Shown: positions 34,491 through 49,000, counted from the stretch's first letter. The stretch is 64,000 nt of DNA from Diabrotica undecimpunctata (GCF_040954645.1 NC_092809.1:64728141-64792140), one strand, 5' to 3'. Numbers and translations are program-made. Notes: generated from the letters alone by a model not told the origin.

Positions 34491-35310
34491 ACGGCATAAA
34501 GTGGACTCCGCCCATGTTAAAATGCAGGTTCGATTGAGCTCCGTGGTCAAGTGGATACCGATATACGGAGCTCACTTGACCATTCCATAATATTGGTTCT
34601 GTCGATTCATCAACATGTAGAGTTTAATAATTTGTAAAAATTTTTTGGAGCCCGTAAATACCCCTGTATCATAAATGTATATCGTTTAGTTCACGTGTAT
34701 ATATTATAGGGGTCGTTCAGATCTTCTTCATTGTATATTTCAACCATACGTTTATCGGTTTAAGTAAGCTCTGAGAGTTTGGCAACTGTGCGATTATACC
34801 GTATATTTTCAACATATACCGTGAACGGTTTATATGGGCTCCTTATTTTTATCTACTGTTTGCAGACAGTGTAATGTCATACGCATTACACTGTGTAACA
34901 GAGGATATCGTATTACCTGGTATAACTACGTACTAAAAGGTAACTGGTTCTTTAAAAAACAGGTATATAGATACAAAAGGATTTGGGCTTATTATTTAAT
35001 GAAATGTTCGCTTGCATAGAAAATTTTATTTTTTCTGCATTTTAAAAATAATGTTGTTTTTTTATTTAATATAATTTTATTAGTTCAATGCTGAACTCGA
35101 TGTTTTTTTTAATTACAGAAATTTCGTAATATATTTTGTTTACGTGAGTATGTCTTTGTACGTTTTATGTAAGCATCCGATTAATAAAAACTACTTTTAT
35201 TTTATCCAATCTTCTGCAATATCTTGTATAAAGCTTTTTTTATTATTTTAGTTCTGCTCTTATTTGTGTACTAAATATGATATCTCGATAGAAGGTTATC
35301 TCAAAATAAA
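34488..35310 (-). mobile_element. LINE 3' region ending in (TA)n, right arm (T1 copy 3)
   Basis: It begins TCTACGGCATAAAGTGG and matches 9,411-10,230 closely. At about 35,312 it jumps, relative to segment A, over about 480 bp containing the RT C-terminus. The GAGCTCCGT / GGTCAAGTG / ACGGAGCTC / CACTTGACC set is at about 34,536-34,581. Confidence 0.7.
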
Positions 35311-35311
35311 T

Positions 35312-36060
35312 ATGTTATACAGTGTAGGTGCCTTTATGGTACCCCAAGCGAGACTGTTCTTCAACTGCTATTCTTACCATTATGTGATACAAAAAATTTT
35401 CTCTTGTGTAGGTATATGGAGACAATATAAGTGACTTTGTTATGTAAGGGGATATCATATAGTTTTTGGAGAAATATTCTGTAATTTAAGGTGTCGTAAG
35501 CGGCATTTAGAGTGAAAAATACCACCCCTGATACCCGATATTTTTCGTACTGGTCTTTGATTTAGTATTTGTGATGTACATAATCTTCCCTATCTATAGC
35601 CACTTTTGCATTTTAATTTAAGTTTTTCTTCTAATATCGGTGATATCATATTAACGATCTTGTGCAAAAGTATTTTGAATAGCTGACAAAATAAAGATAT
35701 TGGCCGATAGTTTTTGTAGTCGTTGGAGTTTTTGCCAGGTTTAAGCAAGTTAACAACTTTGGCTTGTCTCTAGACTTTGGGTATCTCCATAATTTGAATA
35801 CAGTTGTTCATCATCCGGATCAGCCATTGTAGTGTTTGGTCCAGATTTCGTAATAAGCTTTGTGCTCAGATCCTCAATGTCGATAGTTGTATTATTTTTC
35901 ATTAAATATGTAGATGGTGGATTCAAGCTCAACATCGTTAAAAGGTTCTCTCAGCTGACTGGTCTTGTCCTTTCTTACTCTACAATATAAGAATAACTCT
36001 CTTCTTAGAGTAATTCTTTGCTTCTTTTTCGACAGAAATAGCATGTCTATATCTATAATG
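35312..36060 (-). pseudogene. LINE reverse-transcriptase remnant (segment B counterpart of 10.7-11.3 kb)
   Basis: The minus strand carries fingers (near 35,740-35,830), motif A around 35,495-35,550 and the start of motif B near 35,330-35,360, in the same order as at 10.7-11.3 kb. Extra bases at 35,585-35,665 and 35,935-36,030 that segment A lacks continue the LINE, so A suffered those deletions. Broken by stops. Confidence 0.7.
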
Positions 36061-36600
36061 CGGTTTTAACGATCAGCTGTATACCAAATACCCTAGGTTA
36101 GGCCCTATATGTGTACCCTGCGCTAGAAATAAGTCAGATTCGTGTTTAGCTCATATGTCTGATAAGTTTAAGTAAAGTAAAGTTTCTTGATCTTTAAAAA
36201 TACCCTTAACAGTTATAGACATATGTTATTAGAATAGTTGGTCCTAAATAGGACCAATTTGATTAAATCATATTAAAGAGGTGACTGAAGAATTAGCCGA
36301 TTAATTAATTAATCATTACCCGGGGTATGCCCGATTGCGGTGGCCTTATTAGTACTTCAATCTTCGTAAAGGCTCGTTCTTTGAACCACAGAACTAATGC
36401 CTAATCTTTTACTTTTTATTAAAAATTTAAATTTTACATGCCGTGTATTACTTTTTGACAATATTTCGAATCAGATTTGTATAGTAATAATTTTAGGTAT
36501 TAAAGGGCCTCTTTGTGGAAAATAAATAAGTTTGTGATATCGGTCGCAACTCATCTATAGATAATAAAAAAATAAACAGTTAAAATAAGTGTAAACAATT
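35935..36600. repeat. Three-copy interspersed segment (copy 2)
   Basis: Matches 11,240-11,870 and 53,461-54,070. It begins with TCTCAGCTGACTGG (also at 53,463) and contains TTAATTAATTAATCATTACC. Its right part enters the first unit of the tandem array. Confidence 0.75.
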
Positions 36601-36899
36601 TCATTTACATACATCGGCGCCACTGTTTAGGTCATAGGTTTATCATAGATATCAAAGGTAACATTTTAATTCAATGTTCTATTTACGTATTTTCAATATT
36701 AAAAAAGTAGGAAAAGACATGTTTATGCTTTTATTTTTTTTAAATCTATTCTATTTTCTTTCTAGAGTTCCGTCTTTTTTTAACGACCTGTGTTATTTTT
36801 TCAATTGGGCACTTGTCCAAGGCTATGACAAATCCTGTGTCCTCTGCTATTCTATATTAATATGACTGATTCATTATTTTCTCTAAACACTCTGCTATT

Positions 36900-38110
36900 C
36901 TACAATAATATGATTGATTTATTTTATCTTTCTTGCAGCTATTTTAATGATTATCCTGTGTATCTTCTTCTTCTTCTTTTTATATAGACATGACTCTGTC
37001 TGTTTTTCAATGTGCCTCCAGTAAGTTGCCGTTCCATCGTTTTCGTGGTCTTCCTACTGATCATTTTCCTATGGGTTAACCGTCTCTTGCCGTCTTTACT
37101 AGTCTATTTGTTGTCATTCGGCTTATATGATTATTCCATTCTACTCTTCTATTTCTTAACCAGTTCTTTATGTTCTTTACCTTGCATCTACGTCGTATAT
37201 CTGTACTTCTAGCTCTCTAGCACTCTCCCATAGTATTTTACCATCAATTTTTCTAAGTGTTTTCATCTCTGCTGTTTCTAACACCCTTTTGTCCTCTCTG
37301 TGTCAGGTCTTGTTTCTGTCGCGTATGTCATTATTGGTCTGATGACTGTTTTGTAAATTCTGCCTTTCGTTTCTTTCCCGATATTTTTATTTCTTCGTAT
37401 TGTTTCATTTAGGCAGCCTGGGGCTCTGTTTGCTCTATTCACTGGATCTTTCACTTCAGTTTCGAGCTTTCCGTAGCTAGATAATGTGATGCCTAGATAT
37501 TTAAATTCCATCACTTGTTCTATTATCTGACCTTCCAGCTCCAATTAACATCTTAGTAAATTTGCTGTTGTAACCATGCATTTTGTCTCTTTTGGGGAAA
37601 TTAACATGTTAAATTTTATATGAAATTGGTGCAGGATACGTTGTAAATCATCTTCACTTTGAAAGAGTAGTATTGCAGATTATTTTAATTTGTTTTTCTT
37701 CCATTTGGTATCCTTTTTAAGTTCTTACTTTTTTATTATTTCATCCATAATCAGGTTGAACAATAAAGGACTCAGGGAATATCCCTGTCTTATCCCATTG
37801 TCAGTTTCAATAGGGTCGGTTAGTTCTTCGTCTATTTTTACTTTTATTGTGTTGTTTTGGTATATATTTTCGATCGTTTTGAGTTTTTCTAGAGGTATCT
37901 CTCTTGCATACAATAAGTGGATAAAGTTTTTTAATTTATATATCTTCTGTATATCATTATTTCTTCTGTGTATTAAAAGTTTAATTTTGGTTATTATTAA
38001 GATTCTCTTAACGTGTTTATTGTCTTGTTTCTGCGGTGCGAATATATGTGTATCATAATAGATTGTAATGCAATCTATATTAATAATGTATTTCATTTAA
38101 TATAATTAAA
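36900..38110 (-). pseudogene. LINE RT remnant in tandem unit 1
   Basis: The minus strand reads, from 38,096: EIPLEKLKTIENIYQNNT, KVKIDEELTDPIETDNG and IRQGYSLSPLLFNLIMDEII (motif B). After a gap with shifts, from 37,544 it gives EGQIIEQVMEFKYLGITLSS (thumb), EVKDPVNRANRAPGCLNETI and IRPIMTYATETRPD. This is the R.Q.A...AGCLN..IW...KTIIRPIMTYAAETRPDT pattern of a common insect LINE. Motif C (YADD) is not intact. It is better preserved than the segment-A copy at 12.1-13.2 kb. Confidence 0.82.
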
Positions 38111-38204
38111 GTGCTCTTTGCGTTTGCCAATTACTTTCTCACTTCCTCAGCGATAGGTTTTTTTTTTCTCATCAATAACCTTATCCTCGCTCGATACAGC
38201 TATT

Positions 38205-38208
38205 CTAA
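38205..38208. other. Empty target site of piggyBac copy 2 (repeated at 42,974 and 47,743)
   Basis: GATACAGCTATT-CTAA-GATATTTATATT is continuous here. At 13.4-15.8 kb the same flanks are separated by the piggyBac element with TTTA on the left and CTAA on the right. The site is therefore the unoccupied allele-like state in the paralogue. Confidence 0.9.
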
Positions 38209-41200
38209 GATATTTATATTTCACTATATGCTCTATCATTTGGTTTTTATCTCAAATTTGTACCTATGAAATTTATAATATCTAATATCTGTTGCTTTCA
38301 TACGAAACTGGAATAAAACACTTGGTAGATAATGTTTATTCGTTTTAAACCAAAATATTATGAAACGAATTGGGGATATTATATTACACAAACTAAACCG
38401 CTTGTCTACAAAAATAAAATCAAGAAAATATGATACGACCGAAAAGACTAATGACTTTACAGCTAATTGCCACATAAATATCAATTTATAACGCAGATAT
38501 TAGGACGATTGTATACATATAAGACAAATAACGATAAATGTTACAAATAAAGGTTAAAACATGCTTTTCAATTCGCAGTAAAAGATTTAATAGAGTTCAG
38601 CACACAAAATAAATTCGTAACAAAATTCATATACCAGTAAACGGTACTCGAGACAGCAGCAAAGTAATTTTGGCAACAAATATGTAGGTTGTACTTTACA
38701 CCATTGGAATCATAGCACCCGCTATGGAAAATGGTGTCTTCTTTGACATCCAGCAAACACAAATGTGAAATTAGGAAAGATTAATGTGAAATTAGAAAAA
38801 TTCAATGAACCGTTGATCAAATATTCACTATTATATACTTAATTAACAATGTTGGGAATAAGAAAAACATTAAGCTAGTTTGCAATGCTTGAGAGCATTG
38901 CCCGGAAAGCAAATACAGAAAATCTCACAGTTTAATAATTAAGGTCCTCATATTATAGGGACTTTTGACGATGAGTTTAACATAGTAGTGAGTATAATTA
39001 TTAGTGAGAAAAAAACATTAATACATTCAATAGAAAAAATCGCAAAAAAGGGTTCTCCAAATCAACGATAATAAAAAAATATATGGCTGTCATAAGAAGA
39101 CTATAATAAGAAACAGAATAGGACATAATATTTCAATAGACCAGTATAACTTTGAAATGTTTCATTGGTCTAAATATTTGGGAATTAAGAGCACTTTTAA
39201 CAAAAACACTACAAAAGAGAATAACAACAGAATACAAGCTGGCAATTGCTACGTTTTAAGCAAAAAATTAAATCCAAAAATACATCCCGCAGTAAGAAAA
39301 ATATAATTCTACGTATGTAAGTAAAACACTAACAATGAAAAAATAAAATAAGAGCCGATTGAGCATCGCAGAAAGAAGAATTCTTAGAGAAATATATAAT
39401 TCTATTATGAATCAGATCACAAATCAATACAAAGTGCAAAACAATAACTTTATCGTTGAGATTTAGTTTCTTGTACGACGGTGCAATTTTTATATACCTG
39501 TTTGACCTTAGCATTAGTTCCCGGTCGTAAAACACTTCTGACTAAGGGGAATCTTTCTAGCAATCCTGATGTAATCAATACCTGAGTTTTACTTACATTG
39601 TCTTATATATGTATATATCCTGATTTTAGTAGTATGTATTACACTTCTGGATTTAAAAGTGTTATGAGGTTATACATATATCAGTTTGCTACCTGAATTT
39701 TCCCTTTTGTCTCTTATGTGACAACGTTATCTGCGATATCTAAAACGCTCAAATTTTTTAAAATTATATGGGTCTATTGTTACGTTGTATGCCCTATTTT
39801 ACATCGTCTCTTTTGTCTGTTAATGAACATTTATTTGGTTTTCTCGTTACTATTATACCGTTTTTTTTGCTGGTAATAGCATTATTCTATAGTATTCTAA
39901 TATTTAATCTATGGAATAAATCAGGATAGCGGATAGATATTCTTTACTTTCTCGGAGAAATTATATTGTAACACACAAAAACCCTATTAAATTGCCAAAA
40001 ACTTCCTTGCATATTCTACTTACTTATGAGGGGCAGCAGCAATATCAGTACCATAATATTGCATATATTCCTGGACTGGCTAATCGTTGGATAATAGGAA
40101 GTATGAATGTAGCAGTTTTAATGGTTTGGTGACTGCTTGCTAAAATCGGGGAGCAGAGATATCAGTACCAAGTTAATGTCTATAGGAGTTGCGGATACAT
40201 TTTCTGATACTATAGAAGTCGCAAGTACAGTTTCCCCTAAAATTAATGTTTTAGATTTTCAGATGTATAAACTTGACGTTCATTAATTTGGACTCATTTA
40301 GTTTAGGTTTCCAATTTTAAGTACATATGAATTTTATTTAATAACAGTTATAATTTTTTTGCTGCTACTTTGCTGTTGTCAAATACTGTGAGTATGACAG
40401 TGTCATTTCCAACTATGGCCATGTAGGTATACTATTTGCAGGTTAAACTCCCATGCTATACTTTAGCAAAGGCCTAAGCTATGTCAAAAAAGACTAGCAC
40501 AATTTTTTTTTTCTAAAACGTGTTTCTCAACAATTTCTCACTTAGTTACCTATATCGATAATTCTGTATATTCAATTAATCATATGATATTTTTTATCTC
40601 TGAATAAAAATTATCGGTTTGGAATCAGCTCTTTTCTTTTATTATTGGTTTCATTAACTTAAGGTGGTTCTTAACTAGCTGTTTCTCAAATAGTTTTAAC
40701 ATTACTGATTTAACAAATATGAACAATTTGTTATATAATATTTTGAAAAATTTGATTCATTTATTTTGAAAAATTATGTATATATGCAAGTCTCACCATA
40801 TTTACTGATTCTTCATCATCATTCTCTTTGCCTTTATCCCTTTACGCCTTATCCTTATATACAGAGATATCTTTCTATCTTTCGCCATATCAAGATGAAT
40901 TTCTTTCATACACATAATTCTTCTATTCGTTTCCCGTCATCTCTTTTTCGGTCTTTCTCTCCTACTACTTTCTGGGACCTGGAAAACCAGAATCCTATGT
41001 ATTGCATGACTCTCGTGTCGACGATCAACATGCCCTAATTATCGTAACCTATGCTTCCCCATTTTTACATAGATGAGGTGCTGCGCCTAGACTTCTGCTA
41101 ATATTTTAATTTTTAATTTAATATTTTCTTTTTAAGCCACCCATCCATCTAAGCATTGTCATTTCGTTCAAATGCATTCATTGTTCTTATTTTTTTAACT

Positions 41201-41250
41201 GTCCAATTACGGTTTTATAATCGTTTTATGGAATTTACCTTTCAGTTTCT

Positions 41251-44200
41251 TAGTAATAATTTTAGGTATTAAAGGGCCTCTTTGTGGAAAATAAATAAGT
41301 TTGTGATATCGGTCGCAACTCATCTATAGATAATAAAAAAATAAACAGTTAAAATAAGTGTAAACAATTTCATTTACATACATCGGCGCCACTGTTTAGG
41401 TCATAGGTTTATCATAGATATCAAAGGTAACATTTTAATTCAATGTTCTATTTACGTATTTTCAATATTAAAAAAGTAGGAAAAGACATGTTTATGCTTT
41501 TATTTTTTTTAAATCTATTCTATTTTCTTTCTAGAGTTCCGTCTTTTTTTAACGACCTGTGTTATTTTTTCAATTGGGCACTTGTCCAAGGCTATGACAA
41601 ATCCTGTGTCCTCTGCTATTCTATATTAATATGACTGATTCATTATTTTCTCTAAACACTCTGCTATTCTACAATAATATGATTGATTTATTTTATCTTT
41701 CTTGCAGCTATTTTAATGATTATCCTGTGTATCTTCTTCTTCTTCTTTTTATATAGACATGACTCTGTCTGTTTTTCAATGTGCCTCCAGTAAGTTGCCG
41801 TTCCATCGTTTTCGTGGTCTTCCTACTGATCATTTTCCTATGGGTTAACCGTCTCTTGCCGTCTTTACTAGTCTATTTGTTGTCATTCGGCTTATATGAT
41901 TATTCCATTCTACTCTTCTATTTCTTAACCAGTTCTTTATGTTCTTTACCTTGCATCTACGTCGTATATCTGTACTTCTAGCTCTCTAGCACTCTCCCAT
42001 AGTATTTTACCATCAATTTTTCTAAGTGTTTTCATCTCTGCTGTTTCTAACACCCTTTTGTCCTCTCTGTGTCAGGTCTTGTTTCTGTCGCGTATGTCAT
42101 TATTGGTCTGATGACTGTTTTGTAAATTCTGCCTTTCGTTTCTTTCCCGATATTTTTATTTCTTCGTATTGTTTCATTTAGGCAGCCTGGGGCTCTGTTT
42201 GCTCTATTCACTGGATCTTCCACTTCAGTTTCGAGCTTTCCGTAGCTAGATAATGTGATGCCTAGATATTTAAATTCCATCACTTGTTCTATTATCTGAC
42301 CTTCCAGCTCCAATTAACATCTTAGTAAATTTGCTGTTGTAACCATGCATTTTGTCTCTTTTGGGGAAATTAACATGTTAAATTTTATATGAAATTGGTG
42401 CAGGATACGTTGTAAATCATCTTCACTTTGAAAGAGTAGTATTGCAGATTATTTTAATTTGTTTTTCTTCCATTTGGTATCCTTTTTAAGTTCTTACTTT
42501 TTTATTATTTCATCCATAATCAGGTTGAACAATAAAGGACTCAGGGAATATCCCTGTCTTATCCCATTGTCAGTTTCAATAGGGTCGGTTAGTTCTTCGT
42601 CTATTTTTACTTTTATTGTGTTGTTTTGGTATATATTTTCGATCGTTTTGAGTTTTTCTAGAGGTATCTCTCTTGCATACAATAAGTGGATAAAGTTTTT
42701 TAATTTATATATCTTCTGTATATCATTATTTCTTCTGTGTATTAAAAGTTTAATTTTGGTTATTATTAAGATTCTCTTAACGTGTTTATTGTCTTGTTTC
42801 TGCGGTGCGAATATATGTGTATCATAATAGATTGTAATGCAATCTATATTAATAATGTATTTCATTTAATATAATTAAAGTGCTCTTTGCGTTTGCCAAT
42901 TACTTTCTCACTTCCTCAGCGATAGGTTTTTTTTTTCTCATCAATAACCTTATCCTCGCTCGATACAGCTATTCTAAGATATTTATATTTCACTATATGC
43001 TCTATCATTTGGTTTTTATCTCAAATTTGTACCTATGAAATTTATAATATCTAATATCTGTTGCTTTCATACGAAACTGGAATAAAACACTTGGTAGATA
43101 ATGTTTATTCGTTTTAAACCAAAATATTATGAAACGAATTGGGGATATTATATTACACAAACTAAACCGCTTGTCTACAAAAATAAAATCAAGAAAATAT
43201 GATACGACCGAAAAGACTAATGACTTTACAGCTAATTGCCACATAAATATCAATTTATAACGCAGATATTAGGACGATTGTATACATATAAGACAAATAA
43301 CGATAAATGTTACAAATAAAGGTTAAAACATGCTTTTCAATTCGCAGTAAAAGATTTAATAGAGTTCAGCACACAAAATAAATTCGTAACAAAATTCATA
43401 TACCAGTAAACGGTACTCGAGACAGCAGCAAAGTAATTTTGGCAACAAATATGTAGGTTGTACTTTACACCATTGGAATCATAGCACCCGCTATGGAAAA
43501 TGGTGTCTTCTTTGACATCCAGCAAACACAAATGTGAAATTAGGAAAGATTAATGTGAAATTAGAAAAATTCAATGAACCGTTGATCAAATATTCACTAT
43601 TATATACTTAATTAACAATGTTGGGAATAAGAAAAACATTAAGCTAGTTTGCAATGCTTGAGAGCATTGCCCGGAAAGCAAATACAGAAAATCTCACAGT
43701 TTAATAATTAAGGTCCTCATATTATAGGGACTTTTGACGATGAGTTTAACATAGTAGTGAGTATAATTATTAGTGAGAAAAAAACATTAATACATTCAAT
43801 AGAAAAAATCGCAAAAAAGGGTTCTCCAAATCAACGATAATAAAAAAATATATGGCTGTCATAAGAAGACTATAATAAGAAACAGAATAGGACATAATAT
43901 TTCAATAGACCAGTATAACTTTGAAATGTTTCATTGGTCTAAATATTTGGGAATTAAGAGCACTTTTAACAAAAACACTACAAAAGAGAATAACAACAGA
44001 ATACAAGCTGGCAATTGCTACGTTTTAAGCAAAAAATTAAATCCAAAAATACATCCCGCAGTAAGAAAAATATAATTCTACGTATGTAAGTAAAACACTA
44101 ACAATGAAAAAATAAAATAAGAGCCGATTGAGCATCGCAGAAAGAAGAATTCTTAGAGAAATATATAATTCTATTATGAATCAGATCACAAATCAATACA

Positions 44201-46019
44201 AAGTGCAAAACAATAACTTTATCGTTGAGATTTAGTTTCTTGTACGACGGTGCAATTTTTATATACCTGTTTGACCTTAGCATTAGTTCCCGGTCGTAAA
44301 ACACTTCTGACTAAGGGGAATCTTTCTAGCAATCCTGATGTAATCAATACCTGAGTTTTACTTACATTGTCTTATATATGTATATATCCTGATTTTAGTA
44401 GTATGTATTACACTTCTGGATTTAAAAGTGTTATGAGGTTATACATATATCAGTTTGCTACCTGAATTTTCCCTTTTGTCTCTTATGTGACAACGTTATC
44501 TGCGATATCTAAAACGCTCAAATTTTTTAAAATTATATGGGTCTATTGTTACGTTGTATGCCCTATTTTACATCGTCTCTTTTGTCTGTTAATGAACATT
44601 TATTTGGTTTTCTCGTTACTATTATACCGTTTTTTTTGCTGGTAATAGCATTATTCTATAGTATTCTAATATTTAATCTATGGAATAAATCAGGATAGCG
44701 GATAGATATTCTTTACTTTCTCGGAGAAATTATATTGTAACACACAAAAACCCTATTAAATTGCCAAAAACTTCCTTGCATATTCTACTTACTTATGAGG
44801 GGCAGCAGCAATATCAGTACCATAATATTGCATATATTCCTGGACTGGCTAATCGTTGGATAATAGGAAGTATGAATGTAGCAGTTTTAATGGTTTGGTG
44901 ACTGCTTGCTAAAATCGGGGAGCAGAGATATCAGTACCAAGTTAATGTCTATAGGAGTTGCGGATACATTTTCTGATACTATAGAAGTCGCAAGTACAGT
45001 TTCCCCTAAAATTAATGTTTTAGATTTTCAGATGTATAAACTTGACGTTCATTAATTTGGACTCATTTAGTTTAGGTTTCCAATTTTAAGTACATATGAA
45101 TTTTATTTAATAACAGTTATAATTTTTTTGCTGCTACTTTGCTGTTGTCAAATACTGTGAGTATGACAGTGTCATTTCCAACTATGGCCATGTAGGTATA
45201 CTATTTGCAGGTTAAACTCCCATGCTATACTTTAGCAAAGGCCTAAGCTATGTCAAAAAAGACTAGCACAATTTTTTTTTTCTAAAACGTGTTTCTCAAC
45301 AATTTCTCACTTAGTTACCTATATCGATAATTCTGTATATTCAATTAATCATATGATATTTTTTATCTCTGAATAAAAATTATCGGTTTGGAATCAGCTC
45401 TTTTCTTTTATTATTGGTTTCATTAACTTAAGGTGGTTCTTAACTAGCTGTTTCTCAAATAGTTTTAACATTACTGATTTAACAAATATGAACAATTTGT
45501 TATATAATATTTTGAAAAATTTGATTCATTTATTTTGAAAAATTATGTATATATGCAAGTCTCACCATATTTACTGATTCTTCATCATCATTCTCTTTGC
45601 CTTTATCCCTTTACGCCTTATCCTTATATACAGAGATATCTTTCTATCTTTCGCCATATCAAGATGAATTTCTTTCATACACATAATTCTTCTATTCGTT
45701 TCCCGTCATCTCTTTTTCGGTCTTTCTCTCCTACTACTTTCTGGGACCTGGAAAACCAGAATCCTATGTATTGCATGACTCTCGTGTCGACGATCAACAT
45801 GCCCTAATTATCGTAACCTATGCTTCCCCATTTTTACATAGATGAGGTGCTGCGCCTAGACTTCTGCTAATATTTTAATTTTTAATTTAATATTTTCTTT
45901 TTAAGCCACCCATCCATCTAAGCATTGTCATTTCGTTCAAATGCATTCATTGTTCTTATTTTTTTAACTGTCCAATTACGGTTTTATAATCGTTTTATGG
46001 AATTTACCTTTCAGTTTCT
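41251..46019. repeat. 4,769-bp tandem unit 2
   Basis: A copy of unit 1 shifted by 4,769 bp; by eye I found one substitution (C at 42,220). The junction with unit 1 is CAGTTTCT|TAGTAATAA. The contents are the same as unit 1, so LINE remnants, empty site and repeat R recur at +4,769. Confidence 0.97.
41669..42879 (-). pseudogene. LINE RT remnant in tandem unit 2
   Basis: Same as the remnant at 36,900-38,110. The single substitution makes EVEDPV where unit 1 has EVKDPV; Glu is likely the ancestral residue because unit 3 shares it. Confidence 0.82.
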
Positions 46020-49000
46020 TAGTAATAATTTTAGGTATTAAAGGGCCTCTTTGTGGAAAATAAATAAGTTTGTGATATCGGTCGCAACTCATCTATAGAT
46101 AATAAAAAAATAAACAGTTAAAATAAGTGTAAACAATTTCATTTACATACATCGGCGCCACTGTTTAGGTCATAGGTTTATCATAGATATCAAAGGTAAC
46201 ATTTTAATTCAATGTTCTATTTACGTATTTTCAATATTAAAAAAGTAGGAAAAGACATGTTTATGCTTTTATTTTTTTTAAATCTATTCTATTTTCTTTC
46301 TAGAGTTCCGTCTTTTTTTAACGACCTGTGTTATTTTTTCAATTGGGCACTTGTCCAAGGCTATGACAAATCCTGTGTCCTCTGCTATTCTATATTAATA
46401 TGACTGATTCATTATTTTCTCTAAACACTCTGCTATTCTACAATAATATGATTGATTTATTTTATCTTTCTTGCAGCTATTTTAATGATTATCCTGTGTA
46501 TCTTCTTCTTCTTCTTTTTATATAGACATGACTCTGTCTGTTTTTCAATGTGCCTCCAGTAAGTTGCCGTTCCATCGTTTTCGTGGTCTTCCTACTGATC
46601 ATTTTCCTATGGGTTAACCGTCTCTTGCCGTCTTTACTAGTCTATTTGTTGTCATTCGGCTTATATGATTATTCCATTCTACTCTTCTATTTCTTAACCA
46701 GTTCTTTATGTTCTTTACCTTGCATCTACGTCGTATATCTGTACTTCTAGCTCTCTAGCACTCTCCCATAGTATTTTACCATCAATTTTTCTAAGTGTTT
46801 TCATCTCTGCTGTTTCTAACACCCTTTTGTCCTCTCTGTGTCAGGTCTTGTTTCTGTCGCGTATGTCATTATTGGTCTGATGACTGTTTTGTAAATTCTG
46901 CCTTTCGTTTCTTTCCCGATATTTTTATTTCTTCGTATTGTTTCATTTAGGCAGCCTGGGGCTCTGTTTGCTCTATTCACTGGATCTTCCACTTCAGTTT
47001 CGAGCTTTCCGTAGCTAGATAATGTGATGCCTAGATATTTAAATTCCATCACTTGTTCTATTATCTGACCTTCCAGCTCCAATTAACATCTTAGTAAATT
47101 TGCTGTTGTAACCATGCATTTTGTCTCTTTTGGGGAAATTAACATGTTAAATTTTATATGAAATTGGTGCAGGATACGTTGTAAATCATCTTCACTTTGA
47201 AAGAGTAGTATTGCAGATTATTTTAATTTGTTTTTCTTCCATTTGGTATCCTTTTTAAGTTCTTACTTTTTTATTATTTCATCCATAATCAGGTTGAACA
47301 ATAAAGGACTCAGGGAATATCCCTGTCTTATCCCATTGTCAGTTTCAATAGGGTCGGTTAGTTCTTCGTCTATTTTTACTTTTATTGTGTTGTTTTGGTA
47401 TATATTTTCGATCGTTTTGAGTTTTTCTAGAGGTATCTCTCTTGCATACAATAAGTGGATAAAGTTTTTTAATTTATATATCTTCTGTATATCATTATTT
47501 CTTCTGTGTATTAAAAGTTTAATTTTGGTTATTATTAAGATTCTCTTAACGTGTTTATTGTCTTGTTTCTGCGGTGCGAATATATGTGTATCATAATAGA
47601 TTGTAATGCAATCTATATTAATAATGTATTTCATTTAATATAATTAAAGTGCTCTTTGCGTTTGCCAATTACTTTCTCACTTCCTCAGCGATAGGTTTTT
47701 TTTTTCTCATCAATAACCTTATCCTCGCTCGATACAGCTATTCTAAGATATTTATATTTCACTATATGCTCTATCATTTGGTTTTTATCTCAAATTTGTA
47801 CCTATGAAATTTATAATATCTAATATCTGTTGCTTTCATACGAAACTGGAATAAAACACTTGGTAGATAATGTTTATTCGTTTTAAACCAAAATATTATG
47901 AAACGAATTGGGGATATTATATTACACAAACTAAACCGCTTGTCTACAAAAATAAAATCAAGAAAATATGATACGACCGAAAAGACTAATGACTTTACAG
48001 CTAATTGCCACATAAATATCAATTTATAACGCAGATATTAGGACGATTGTATACATATAAGACAAATAACGATAAATGTTACAAATAAAGGTTAAAACAT
48101 GCTTTTCAATTCGCAGTAAAAGATTTAATAGAGTTCAGCACACAAAATAAATTCGTAACAAAATTCATATACCAGTAAACGGTACTCGAGACAGCAGCAA
48201 AGTAATTTTGGCAACAAATATGTAGGTTGTACTTTACACCATTGGAATCATAGCACCCGCTATGGAAAATGGTGTCTTCTTTGACATCCAGCAAACACAA
48301 ATGTGAAATTAGGAAAGATTAATGTGAAATTAGAAAAATTCAATGAACCGTTGATCAAATATTCACTATTATATACTTAATTAACAATGTTGGGAATAAG
48401 AAAAACATTAAGCTAGTTTGCAATGCTTGAGAGCATTGCCCGGAAAGCAAATACAGAAAATCTCACAGTTTAATAATTAAGGTCCTCATATTATAGGGAC
48501 TTTTGACGATGAGTTTAACATAGTAGTGAGTATAATTATTAGTGAGAAAAAAACATTAATACATTCAATAGAAAAAATCGCAAAAAAGGGTTCTCCAAAT
48601 CAACGATAATAAAAAAATATATGGCTGTCATAAGAAGACTATAATAAGAAACAGAATAGGACATAATATTTCAATAGACCAGTATAACTTTGAAATGTTT
48701 CATTGGTCTAAATATTTGGGAATTAAGAGCACTTTTAACAAAAACACTACAAAAGAGAATAACAACAGAATACAAGCTGGCAATTGCTACGTTTTAAGCA
48801 AAAAATTAAATCCAAAAATACATCCCGCAGTAAGAAAAATATAATTCTACGTATGTAAGTAAAACACTAACAATGAAAAAATAAAATAAGAGCCGATTGA
48901 GCATCGCAGAAAGAAGAATTCTTAGAGAAATATATAATTCTATTATGAATCAGATCACAAATCAATACAAAGTGCAAAACAATAACTTTATCGTTGAGAT

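Larger units (their letters stand above)
36482..41250. repeat. 4,769-bp tandem unit 1
   Basis: First of three head-to-tail units with a period of exactly 4,769 bp. It starts at TAGTAATAATTTTAGG. Contents in order: the end of the three-copy segment, a minus-strand LINE RT (about 36,900-38,110), the empty piggyBac site (38,205-38,208), plus-strand LINE scraps (38,780-38,960), a minus-strand LINE tail (39,290-39,670), repeat R (39,950-40,210) and about 600 bp of unrecognised DNA (40,650-41,250). It differs from units 2 and 3 at 37,451 (T instead of C). Confidence 0.97.

Noticed and set aside
37690..38058. 122-codon plus-strand frame repeated in each tandem unit (MFFFHLVSFLSS, hydrophobic, looks like a membrane protein)
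   Set aside because: It is the antisense of the LINE RT motif-B region (LSPLLFNLIMDE); the hydrophobic look comes from complementing Lys/Asn-rich codons.
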